Below are positions 45,123 to 52,187 of a stretch of 64,000 bases of DNA, piece by piece (within the stretch, counting starts at the first letter, position 1; each line of letters begins with the position of its first letter). Position numbers and translations under genes: made by a program. Source of the DNA: Arthrobacter wenxiniae (lineage in GTDB: Bacteria > Actinomycetota > Actinomycetes > Actinomycetales > Micrococcaceae); assembly GCF_013376105.1 (NCBI RefSeq), contig NZ_JAAMFM010000005.1:124001-188000 (forward strand), in the 5' to 3' direction. The notes beneath the pieces were generated by a model. That model did no database searches. It had not been told where the DNA came from and saw only the letters and a list, made by a program, of their open reading frames with translations.

Positions 45123-45785
45123 TCAGTTCCCCCTGGCCCGGGCGGCGCCGTCCGCCATGGCGTCCGACGGCGTGAGGTACCGTTCCAGCATCTTCCCCAG
45201 TTCCGCGAGGGCGCCCTCGAACGCACCCGTCTTGCGCAGGACCCGGCAGGAGAGCGCCACCCCCTGGACCGCCAGCAGCAGCGCGGTGGCGGTGCCGTCC
45301 GAGACCTCGATGCTGCCGTCGCCGGCGCCGGCGCCGAGCAGTGCGTGCAGCCGCTCCAGGATGAGCTGCTGGCTCGCGCCGAAGCGGTCGGTGACATACG
45401 GGATCAGGAATTCGGGGTCCCGCTCGGCAATGGACGCGATCAGCTCCGAAGTGGCGAACACCCGCACGCTCTCCACCGCGAAGCGCACCAGCTGCTCGCG
45501 CCCGGTGCCCGCGGCGGCGGTGCTGCCCGCGGCGGCGGTGCCCGCGGGCCCGGCGGCGGTGCCCGCCCCCGCTTCCCCGGCGTAGCGGCGGAACTCCTCG
45601 GTGAGCGCCGCCAGCACCGCGTTTTCCACCGAGCCCATCCGGCGGTAGAACGTCATGCGGGAGACGCCGGCCCGCTCGGCAATGTCATTGGCCGTGGTGC
45701 GCCGGACGCCGTGGACCACCACCGCGTCCCTCGTGGCCGCCAGCAGCCTTTCGTCGGCGGGCATGCTGGTACGTTGTGACTTCAT
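45123..45785 (-). CDS. TetR-family transcriptional regulator
   Basis: A 220-residue repressor-type protein. The N-terminal HTH (about 15-60) reads RLLAATRDAVVVHGVRRTT, then DIAERAGVSRMTFYRRMGS, the TetR signature. The C-terminal ligand domain contains an Ala/Gly-rich insert (about 75-100). It is the first gene of the tetR-glpD-lipid kinase transcript and lies divergent from the alkyl-DHAP synthase-like gene. An inverted repeat overlaps its start codon, so autoregulation and control of both arms is likely. A TACAGT hexamer 7 bases upstream of its ATG implies a leaderless mRNA. The inducer is unknown; a fatty-acid or lipid signal would fit. Confidence 0.88.
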   Translation of the reverse strand: MKSQRTSMPADERLLAATRDAVVVHGVRRTTANDIAERAGVSRMTFYRRMGSVENAVLAALTEEFRRYAGEAGAGTAAGPAGTAAAGSTAAAGTGREQLVRFAVESVRVFATSELIASIAERDPEFLIPYVTDRFGASQQLILERLHALLGAGAGDGSIEVSDGTATALLLAVQGVALSCRVLRKTGAFEGALAELGKMLERYLTPSDAMADGAARARGN

Positions 45786-45793
45786 GTGTCACA
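45775..45793. promoter_or_regulatory. Probable TetR operator in the divergent gap
   Basis: TGTGAC-N7-GTCACA, a perfect 6-base inverted repeat. It overlaps the tetR start codon and abuts its -10 element, and lies 10 bases before the divergent gene's start. Position and symmetry fit an autoregulatory operator controlling both directions. Inferred. Confidence 0.55.
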
Positions 45794-45798
45794 CTGTA
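45793..45798 (-). promoter_or_regulatory. Putative -10 element of leaderless tetR
   Basis: TACAGT lies 7 bases before the tetR ATG and touches the operator-like repeat, so a bound repressor would block it. Confidence 0.45.
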
Positions 45799-45802
45799 TC
45801 CC

Positions 45803-47551
45803 ATGGTGACCCACCTCACAGAAGAAATTTCCCGGTCCGTCTGGTACGGCTGGGGAGACCCGGCCCGGGCCCGGCCCCTGAACGCCGGTGCCCTCGAGTT
45901 CCTGCGCCGCACGCTCAGGCTGACGGACGTGTCGGCGGCCCACCCGCCCGTGGCCCTCGCGGCCGTCCGGGTGGGCCCCTGCGCGCTGGGCGAGGAGGTC
46001 CTCGCGGAACTCCGCGCCATCACCGGTCCCGAGCACGTCTCCACCGGCGCCACGGAGCGCATCCTCCACGCCGGCGGCAAGAGCACCCCGGACCTGCTGC
46101 GCCGCCGCAGCGGGGACGCACTCGGCGCCCCGGACGCCGTCGTCCTCCCCGGCGGCAGCGGGGAGGTGGGCGAGGTCCTGGCCCTGTGCGCCCGGCGGAA
46201 GCTGGCGGTGGTGCCGTTTGGCGGCGGCACCTCCGTGGTGGGCGGGGTCGAGGCGCTGCGCGGACCGTTCGCCGGCGTGGTCACCCTGGACCTCCGGCGC
46301 CTGGACCGGCTGCTGCACGTGGACCCGCTCTCGCGCACCGCCACCTTCGAGGCCGGCATCCGGGGCCCGGCCATCGAGGCGGCGCTGGCGCCGCACGGCT
46401 TCACGCTGGGACACTTTCCGCAAAGCCACCAGGAGGCGACGCTGGGAGGCTACGTGGCCACCCGCTCCGCCGGCCAGGCGTCCACGGGCTATGGCCGCTC
46501 CGACCAGCTCGTCAAGGCCGTGCACCTCGAGACCCCCGCGGGCCCGTTCGACGCCGGGTCGCTGGCACCCGGCTCGGCCGCCGGGCCGCGGCTGCTGGAC
46601 GCCGTCGTCGGCAGCGAAGGCACGCTCGGCGTGATCACCCGCGCCACCGTCAAGGTCTCGCCCGCGCCGGCGGACAGGGTGTACGGCGCCTGGTCCTTCC
46701 CCACCTTCGAGGCGGGGGCGCAGGCCCTGCGGCGGCTGCGGCACGACGGCGCCCGGGGCGACCTGCCGCATGTCTGCCGGCTGAGCGACACGGATGAAAC
46801 GGCGTCGACCTTCAAGCTGGGCGGCTGGAAGACCCGCACGCTCTCACGGTACCTCCGGGGCCGGGGCCAAACGACCCCGGCGCTGGCGCTGTTTGTCTGG
46901 GAAGGCGGCAGGCGGGAGGCACGGGCCCGCAGGCGGCGCGGCGCGCGGATCCTGCGGCGGGCCGGCGGCATCCCGCTGGGGCCGCTGCCCGGGAAGTCCT
47001 GGGAGCACGGGCGGTTCAGCGGTCCCTACCGGCGCGACGAGCTGCTGACCCGCGGCGTCTACGTCGAGACGCTGGAAACGGCAGCCACGTGGGGCCGCCT
47101 CGAGGAGACGTACGCGAGCGTGCGCGGCGCCATCCTCGGCGCGCTGCAGGCAAACGGCGGCGCGGCATACGTCCAGACGCACGTCTCGCACGTCTACTCC
47201 GACGGCGCCTCCCTGTACTTCACCTTTCTCGCCGGGCTCGAGAAGGACGGGCTGGCGCAAAATGCCCGCGTCAAGGCGGCGGCCTCCTCGGCGATTGTCG
47301 AGGCAGGGGCCACCATCACCCACCACCACGCCGTGGGCCTGGACCACGCGCCGTACCTGGCCGCGGAAATTGGGGAGCTGGGCGTCCGGGTGCTGCGCAG
47401 CATCAAGGACACGCTGGACCCCGGGGGCATCATGAACCCGGGCAAGCTCATCCCGCCGGAGACGCCAGGCGCCGCCGGGGCGCCGATCCCGGCCGCACCG
47501 CCAAGTACCATCACAACGCGGGACACCGCTGACACGGAGGACACACCATGA
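45803..47551 (+). CDS. FAD-binding oxidoreductase, alkyl-dihydroxyacetonephosphate synthase-like
   Basis: A 582-residue flavoprotein of the VAO/PCMH fold. The FAD region has AVVLPGGSGEVGEVLALCARR (about 112), VPFGGGTSVVGGVEAL (about 138) and GGYVATRSAGQASTGYGRSDQLV (about 215). The C-terminal cap carries TRGVYVETLETAATW (about 415), YVQTHVSHVYSDGASLYFT (about 456) and ITHHHAVGLDHAP (about 510). The His-rich HHH segment near the end is a hallmark of alkyl-DHAP synthases, which swap an acyl chain for a fatty alcohol in ether-lipid synthesis. Mycobacterial AgpS-like proteins are similar. The ATG at 45803 is the start. It is coupled to an SDR gene by a 4-base overlap. Confidence 0.82.
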   Translation: MVTHLTEEISRSVWYGWGDPARARPLNAGALEFLRRTLRLTDVSAAHPPVALAAVRVGPCALGEEVLAELRAITGPEHVSTGATERILHAGGKSTPDLLRRRSGDALGAPDAVVLPGGSGEVGEVLALCARRKLAVVPFGGGTSVVGGVEALRGPFAGVVTLDLRRLDRLLHVDPLSRTATFEAGIRGPAIEAALAPHGFTLGHFPQSHQEATLGGYVATRSAGQASTGYGRSDQLVKAVHLETPAGPFDAGSLAPGSAAGPRLLDAVVGSEGTLGVITRATVKVSPAPADRVYGAWSFPTFEAGAQALRRLRHDGARGDLPHVCRLSDTDETASTFKLGGWKTRTLSRYLRGRGQTTPALALFVWEGGRREARARRRRGARILRRAGGIPLGPLPGKSWEHGRFSGPYRRDELLTRGVYVETLETAATWGRLEETYASVRGAILGALQANGGAAYVQTHVSHVYSDGASLYFTFLAGLEKDGLAQNARVKAAASSAIVEAGATITHHHAVGLDHAPYLAAEIGELGVRVLRSIKDTLDPGGIMNPGKLIPPETPGAAGAPIPAAPPSTITTRDTADTEDTP

Positions 47552-48375
47552 CCATTGCATCCCTCACCGGCACCACCGTCCTGATCACGGGCGCCGCCAT
47601 GGGCATGGGCAGGATGTACGCCCATCTGGCTGTGGAGGACCACGCCGCCCATGTGGTGCTCTGGGACATCAACGGCGAACTGCTGGAGCAGGCCGCCGCG
47701 GAGCTGGAAGGCCGCGGCCCGGAAATCCACCGCCATGTGGTGGACGTCGGCAGCCTGGCGGCGATCGAGGCGGCGGCGGAGAGGGTGCGCGCCGACGTCG
47801 GCACGCCGGACATCCTCATCAACAACGCGGGAATTGTCCGCGGCAAGTACTTCTGGGAGCACGAGCAACGCGCCGACATTGCCGCCACCATGGCCATCAA
47901 CTCCCTCGCCCCGATGCACATCACCCGCGAGTTCCTGCCGGGCATGATCGCCGGCGGGCGCACGTCCCGGATCGTCAACGTGGCCTCGGCCGCCGGGCTG
48001 CTCGCCAACCCGCGCATGAGCGTGTACTCCTCCTCCAAGTGGGCAGTGATCGGCTGGAGCGACTCCCTGCGGCTGGAGCTGGCACAGGCGGGCCACCGCC
48101 ACATCAAGGTGACCACGTTCTGCCCCTCCTACATCAGGACCGGCATGTTCGAGGGCGCGCGCGGGCCGCTGCTGACGCCGCTGCTGGACCCCGGACTTGT
48201 GACAAGGCGCGTCTGGCAGGCCATGAAGGAGGGCACGCCGATCCTCATGATGCCGTGGACCGTCAAGCTCAGCACAGCCCTGCGCGGGATCCTGCCCGTC
48301 GGCGCCTGGGATGTGGTGGCCGGGCGCGTGTTTGGCGTCTACAAGTCCATGGAGCACTTCACCGGGCGGAAGTAG
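47548..48375 (+). CDS. Short-chain dehydrogenase/reductase
   Basis: A 275-residue classical SDR. The Rossmann loop is TGAAMGMGRMYA (about 12), followed by NNAG (about 92), catalytic Ser in VNVASAAGLL (about 150) and YSSSKWAV (Tyr about 162, Lys about 166). The Asp in VLWDIN suggests NAD preference. The C-terminal hydrophobic patch (about 240-262) could bring it to the membrane. The gene has GGAGG upstream and overlaps the alkyl-DHAP synthase-like gene. It would fit an (alkyl/acyl-)DHAP reductase or fatty-alcohol role, but the substrate is not shown by sequence. It overlaps the convergent MBL gene by 17 bases. Confidence 0.85.
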   Translation: MTIASLTGTTVLITGAAMGMGRMYAHLAVEDHAAHVVLWDINGELLEQAAAELEGRGPEIHRHVVDVGSLAAIEAAAERVRADVGTPDILINNAGIVRGKYFWEHEQRADIAATMAINSLAPMHITREFLPGMIAGGRTSRIVNVASAAGLLANPRMSVYSSSKWAVIGWSDSLRLELAQAGHRHIKVTTFCPSYIRTGMFEGARGPLLTPLLDPGLVTRRVWQAMKEGTPILMMPWTVKLSTALRGILPVGAWDVVAGRVFGVYKSMEHFTGRK

Positions 48376-49201
48376 CGCCCCGCAGGTAGTCCAGCTGCGC
48401 CTGCACCGAAAGCTGCGCGGCGCCCTGCAGATTCGCCGGGACATCCCCGTACACCACGGCCGCCACGGCCCCGGCGGAGGGCTCCCCACCCAAATGTTCG
48501 ACGGCGGCCCTCACCTGGGCGAGCCTCTCCCGCCTGTGTGCCTGGTAGGCGGCGGCGATGGCGGCCAGGTCCGGCAGGACGGGCCCATGGCCCGGCAGCA
48601 CGGCGACGGGCCGGCCGCCGGCGGTGCCGCCCAGGACACCGCCGCCCAGCACGTGCAGCGTTTCAAGGGAGTCCAGGTAGTCGGCCAGCCGCCCGTCCGG
48701 GTAGTCAAGGACGGTGCTTCCCTGGCCCAGCACGGTGTCGCCGGTGAGCACCTGGGAGGTGCCGCCGTCGTGCTTCAGGTCGAGGTCCAACAGGGCGAAA
48801 CAGACGGAGTCCGAGGTGTGGCCGGGAGTGGCCAGCACCTCGATTTCCACGCCGGCGGCGCGAATGAGCTCGCCGCCGCGCAGGGGTGCGCCGCCGTGGC
48901 AAAAGTCCGGGTGGGCGGCGCGGACCGGGGCACCGGTCAGCTCGCGGAGCCGGGCGCTGCCCTCCGTGTGGTCGGCGTGCCGGTGCGTGACGAGAATGAG
49001 CTCCACGGTGCCGGCCGCGGCCAGCGCCTCCAGGTGCGCCTCGATCAGCGGGCCCGGATCAACCACCACCACGGGGGCGGGGGAGGCGCTGCCAAAAAAG
49101 GCACTCAGCACGTAGCTGTTGGTGCCGTCCAGCGTCATGGGGCCCGGGTTGGCCGCGCGCAGCGTGCGGCTGAGCGGGCCTGTCCGCTGCCAGTCCGCCA
49201 C
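48359..49201 (-). CDS. MBL-fold metallo-hydrolase
   Basis: A 280-residue metallo-beta-lactamase-fold hydrolase. The Zn motif is THRHADHTEGSARL (about 79), followed by ATPGHTSDSVCF (about 126), a catalytic Asp in VLTGDTVLGQG (about 154) and a final His in LPGHGPV (about 204). The layout, with a C-terminal helical part (RRERLAQVRAAVEHLGG), resembles LACTB2-like enzymes, which have endoribonuclease or thioesterase activity; the substrate is unknown. The GTG start lies 3 bases after the ahcY stop, so it is probably the distal gene of the ahcY transcript. Confidence 0.82.
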   Translation of the reverse strand: MADWQRTGPLSRTLRAANPGPMTLDGTNSYVLSAFFGSASPAPVVVVDPGPLIEAHLEALAAAGTVELILVTHRHADHTEGSARLRELTGAPVRAAHPDFCHGGAPLRGGELIRAAGVEIEVLATPGHTSDSVCFALLDLDLKHDGGTSQVLTGDTVLGQGSTVLDYPDGRLADYLDSLETLHVLGGGVLGGTAGGRPVAVLPGHGPVLPDLAAIAAAYQAHRRERLAQVRAAVEHLGGEPSAGAVAAVVYGDVPANLQGAAQLSVQAQLDYLRGATSAR

Positions 49202-49204
49202 GGC

Positions 49205-50710
49205 TCAGTACCGGTAGTGGCCGGGCTTGTACGGGCCCGCCGGGTCCAGGTCCAGATACGCGGCCTGCTCCGCGGTGAGCTCGGTCAGCTCCACGCCCAG
49301 GGCGGCCAGGTGCAGCCGGGCCACCTTCTCGTCGAGAATCTTCGGCAGCACGTAGACGTCCTTGCCGTATTCGCCGCTGCCTGTCTTTGCTGTCCCGGCC
49401 TTGGTGAAGATCTCGACCTGGGCGATGACCTGGTTGGTGAAGGAGTTGGACATGACGAACGACGGGTGGCCCGTGGCGTTGCCCAGGTTCAGCAGGCGGC
49501 CCTCGGAGAGCACGATGATGGAGCGCTCCGTGTCCGTTCCCTTAGCAAAGACCCACTCGTGGACCTGCGGCTTGATCTCCACTTTTTCGACGCCGTCGAT
49601 CTTGGCCAGGCCGGCCATGTCGATCTCGTTGTCGAAGTGGCCCACGTTGCCCACGATCGCCTTGTTCTTCATCTTCAGCATGTCCGCGGCCGAGATGATG
49701 CCCAGGCCGCCGGTGGTGGTGATGAAGATGTCGCCCTGGCTGATGACAGACTCCAGCCGGGCCACCTGGTAGCCGTCCATGGCGGCCTGGAGCGCGCAGA
49801 TCGGGTCAATCTCGGTGACGATGACGCGCGAGCCCTGTCCGCGCAGGGCTTCGGCCGCGCCCTTGCCGACGTCGCCGTAGCCGCAGACCACGGCCACCTT
49901 GCCGCCGAGGAGCACGTCCGTGGCGCGCATCAGCCCGTCCGGGAGGGAGTGGCGGATGCCGTACTTGTTGTCGAACTTGGACTTCGTGACCGAGTCGTTG
50001 ACGTTGATGGCCGGAAACAGCAGCTTGCCCTCGGCGGCCAGCTGGTAGAGGCGGTGCACGCCGGTGGTGGTTTCCTCGGTGACGCCGTGGATCTGCGCGG
50101 CGATGCGCGTCCACTTCTGCTTGTCCTGCTTGAGGGACTCCCGGAGGACGGCCAGGAAGACGGCGCCTTCCTCGGACTCCGCGTCCGTGGTGTCCGGGAC
50201 CGCCCCGGCGGCCTCGAATTCGGCGCCCTTGTGGACCAGCATGGTGGCGTCGCCGCCGTCGTCCAGGATCATGTTGGCGCCCTTGCCGGGATCCTCAGCC
50301 GCGCCGGGCCAGGTGAGGATCTGCTGCGCCGTCCACCAGTAGTCCTCGAGGGACTCGCCCTTCCATGCGAAGACGGGCACGCCCTGCGGGTTCTCCGGCG
50401 TCCCGCTGCCCACCACGACGGCCGCGGCGGCCTCGTCCTGCGTGGAGAAGATGTTGCACGAGGCCCAGCGGACTTCGGCGCCCAGGGCCGTCAGCGTTTC
50501 GATCAGCACGGCCGTCTGGACCGTCATGTGCAGGGAGCCGGCAATGCGGGCGCCCGCCAGCGGCTGGCTGTCCCTGTATTCCTCGCGCAGGCTCATCAGG
50601 CCGGGCATCTCAAATTCGGCCAGGCGGATCTGGTGCCGGCCGGCGGCGGCCAGGCTGATGTCCGCGACCTTGTAGTCTGCCGGGCTGAGGGTGGTGGCTG
50701 TGCTGCTCAT
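49205..50710 (-). CDS. ahcY: Adenosylhomocysteinase
   Basis: Splits S-adenosylhomocysteine to adenosine and homocysteine, removing the inhibitor of methyltransferases. The 501 residues show the AhcY signatures: [12 protein letters not shown] (about 33), the substrate loop [17 protein letters not shown] (about 245), the NAD motif [21 protein letters not shown] (about 275), FITTTGGLG (about 325) and the C-terminal [14 protein letters not shown] tail, which closes the NAD site of the neighbouring subunit. Length includes the insertion seen in actinobacterial enzymes. AAGGA lies about 8 bases before the ATG. It follows the Trm112-like gene by 45 bases. There is no room for an SAH riboswitch here. 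Confidence 0.97.
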   Translation of the reverse strand: MSSTATTLSPADYKVADISLAAAGRHQIRLAEFEMPGLMSLREEYRDSQPLAGARIAGSLHMTVQTAVLIETLTALGAEVRWASCNIFSTQDEAAAAVVVGSGTPENPQGVPVFAWKGESLEDYWWTAQQILTWPGAAEDPGKGANMILDDGGDATMLVHKGAEFEAAGAVPDTTDAESEEGAVFLAVLRESLKQDKQKWTRIAAQIHGVTEETTTGVHRLYQLAAEGKLLFPAINVNDSVTKSKFDNKYGIRHSLPDGLMRATDVLLGGKVAVVCGYGDVGKGAAEALRGQGSRVIVTEIDPICALQAAMDGYQVARLESVISQGDIFITTTGGLGIISAADMLKMKNKAIVGNVGHFDNEIDMAGLAKIDGVEKVEIKPQVHEWVFAKGTDTERSIIVLSEGRLLNLGNATGHPSFVMSNSFTNQVIAQVEIFTKAGTAKTGSGEYGKDVYVLPKILDEKVARLHLAALGVELTELTAEQAAYLDLDPAGPYKPGHYRY

Positions 50711-50755
50711 GGGCGGGTCCTTTGCTGTGCGCGGGGTTGTCGGGAGGTGCGGGGG

Positions 50756-50935
50756 TCAGGGGGCCAGCTGCTCGGGGCGCAGCAGCAGGGCGATGCCCCC
50801 GTCGATGGCGTAGCGCAGCGGCACGCCGTCCGGGCCCGGCGCCGTGGTGCGCAGTTCGTTGCCCTCCTGCACCAGGGTGGAGCCGGTCACCGGGCAGCGC
50901 AGCACGCTCAGCAGTTCATCGCTCATTCTCGCCAT
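50756..50935 (-). CDS. Trm112-like small protein
   Basis: A 59-residue protein of the Trm112p/YcaR family. It starts with a short helix, then LLSVLRCPVTGSTLV, a strand pair and a C-terminal IDGGIALLLRPEQL segment that matches the family's IPVLLxDEA ending. Only one Cys of the usual zinc pair remains, so zinc binding is probably lost. In other organisms Trm112 is a methyltransferase partner, but its bacterial role is not defined. Start chosen at the ATG of MARMSDELL. It lies directly upstream of ahcY, an SAM-linked context. Confidence 0.8.
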   Translation of the reverse strand: MARMSDELLSVLRCPVTGSTLVQEGNELRTTAPGPDGVPLRYAIDGGIALLLRPEQLAP

Positions 50936-51062
50936 GGGATTCCGTTCTTCTCGGGTGGCCCGTGCCTTGGTTTCCCTGCAGGGGCCTTGGCTGACCAGTC
51001 TAGTCAGGATGGCTGCGCCGCGCCCGCCGGTGTGGCGGCGCATTGCGGTCGCTACAGTCGCT

Positions 51063-51164
51063 CGGTTGCAATCGGGGCACTTTTAGCCAACCCTCCCGCC
51101 CAATTGCGCGGGAGCGTTCGCAAAAACACCCCCGGTTGCAACCGGGCGTTCGCAAAAACACCCC
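51063..51164. repeat. Mosaic of short direct and inverted repeats
   Basis: A 19-base direct repeat GCGTTCGCAAAAACACCCC occurs at 51114-51132 and 51146-51164. Between them lies a perfect 16-base palindrome CCCGGTTGCAACCGGG (51131-51146). A diverged copy, CGGTTGCAATCGGGG, is at 51063-51077. A CTCCCGC/GCGGGAG hairpin lies in between. It sits 4 bases past the DUF3499 stop. It could be a terminator cluster or a small dispersed repeat. Confidence 0.75.
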
Positions 51165-51167
51165 GGG

Positions 51168-51578
51168 TCAGTCGCGCAGGATGTGCAGGTGGCCGCGGCG
51201 ACCGGCGCCCGGCGTGCCGGCCTGGACACTGCGCGGGGTGGCGCGTGGCCTCTCCAGCGTGGGGCGGGCCTCGCGCTGGGGGGCGGGTCCGGCGTCGTAC
51301 GGGTCAGCATTGGCGGCCTCGCGCACGGCGTCGGCGAGGGCCAGGAGGTCGTCGGGCCCGGGCGGCGGGGGCGAGTCCGAGCGCGCGAGCCGGATGACGT
51401 CCCAGCCGCGGGGCACGGTCAGGCGGGCCGAGTGCTTGGAACAGAGGTCGTAGCAGTGCGGCTCGGCGAACGTGGCCAGCGGGCCGAGGACGGCGGTGGA
51501 GTCGGCGTAGACGTACGTCAAGGTGGCCACGGCCGGCTCGCGGCAGGCTGATCGGGTGCATTGACGAAGGGTTCCCAC
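51168..51578 (-). CDS. DUF3499 family protein
   Basis: A 136-residue actinobacteria-specific protein of unknown function. Its core is TLRQCTRSACREPAVATLTYVYADSTAVLGPL (about 3-34) followed by EPHCYDLCSKHSARLTVPRGWDVIRL. The four or five Cys/His residues (C6, C11, C41, C44, H47 in this numbering) look like a zinc site. The C-terminal third is Pro/Arg-rich and disordered. The GTG at 51578 follows TAATCT by 8 bases. It is divergent from the metallopeptidase-like gene, the same neighbour known for DUF3499 in mycobacteria. Confidence 0.88.
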   Translation of the reverse strand: MGTLRQCTRSACREPAVATLTYVYADSTAVLGPLATFAEPHCYDLCSKHSARLTVPRGWDVIRLARSDSPPPPGPDDLLALADAVREAANADPYDAGPAPQREARPTLERPRATPRSVQAGTPGAGRRGHLHILRD

Positions 51579-51586
51579 GATTCCCA

Positions 51587-51592
51587 AGATTA
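51587..51592 (-). promoter_or_regulatory. Putative -10 element of the DUF3499 gene
   Basis: TAATCT lies 8 bases before the GTG at 51578. It is one arm of a divergent leaderless pair with the element at 51642. Confidence 0.45.
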
Positions 51593-51641
51593 CCCGTGTT
51601 TGGCCAAATTTCCCGCCACGGCGCACCTGGCCGGCGTGAAC

Positions 51642-51647
51642 TAGAGT
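51642..51647 (+). promoter_or_regulatory. Putative -10 element of the metallopeptidase-like gene
   Basis: TAGAGT lies 6 bases before the ATG at 51654, with no Shine-Dalgarno. Confidence 0.5.
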
Positions 51648-51653
51648 GAAATC

Positions 51654-52157
51654 ATGCAGTCCAATGCTTCGGATCCAGGTTTTCGCGTCACCTTCGATGG
51701 CGGACCCGCCTCCCCCGCGCGTCCCTTCGCCCGGCGCCGGCGCAACCGCCACGACCGGGGGCTGCGCGGGCCGCTCCTGCTGCCCGGGCTCCCGGGTGCC
51801 CGCACGCGCAGCGAAAAGTTCGAGGACCTGGTGGTGGATTCCGCCGAGCGCCTCCGCGAACTGTGGAGCGCGCAGCTGGCCGATGTGGAATACCTCGTGG
51901 AGGAGGTGCCTGACAGGCTGGAGGCGCTCATTGCCTCCGGCGCGCAGGCCCCGCTGGGCAAATTCACGCCCGCCCCGGAGTCGGGCCATCCCCTGATCGT
52001 GATTTACCGGCACCCGGTGGAGGCCCTGTGCGACGCCCCCTGGCAGGTGCGCGATCTGGTCCACGAGGTCCTGATCGAGCAGGTGGCAGGGCTGCTGAAC
52101 ATCGACCCGGACACGGTGGACCCCATGTTCGGCCGCTTCCGGCACGGCGGCAGCTGA
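51654..52157 (+). CDS. Metallopeptidase family protein (minimal zincin-like)
   Basis: A 167-residue protein. After a basic Arg-rich N-terminus (RPFARRRRNRHDRG) comes the DUF1025-type zincin-like domain: FEDLVVDSAERL (about 54), VEYLVEEVPDRL, an IVIYRHPVE strand and the helix VRDLVHEVLIEQVAGLLNID (about 130). The expected HExxH zinc motif is reduced to HEVLIEQ, so peptidase activity is doubtful. This divergence is common in the actinobacterial branch. The protein is probably leaderless and divergent from DUF3499, a conserved pair. Confidence 0.85.
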   Translation: MQSNASDPGFRVTFDGGPASPARPFARRRRNRHDRGLRGPLLLPGLPGARTRSEKFEDLVVDSAERLRELWSAQLADVEYLVEEVPDRLEALIASGAQAPLGKFTPAPESGHPLIVIYRHPVEALCDAPWQVRDLVHEVLIEQVAGLLNIDPDTVDPMFGRFRHGGS

Positions 52158-52187
52158 ACCGCACCCCGGCCTGTCCCCCGCGCCCCG

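Noticed and set aside
50711-50755. An SAH riboswitch upstream of ahcY
   Set aside because: Only 45 bases separate ahcY from the preceding gene, too short for the aptamer, and no conserved core is visible.
51063-51164. A CRISPR-like array after DUF3499
   Set aside because: Only two exact 19-base copies with a palindromic spacer shared with the repeat itself. There are no cas genes and no regular unique spacers.
48311-51397. A 1,028-codon plus-strand frame over the MBL, ahcY and Trm112 region
   Set aside because: It is a shadow of ahcY and neighbours, whose own frames carry all catalytic motifs.
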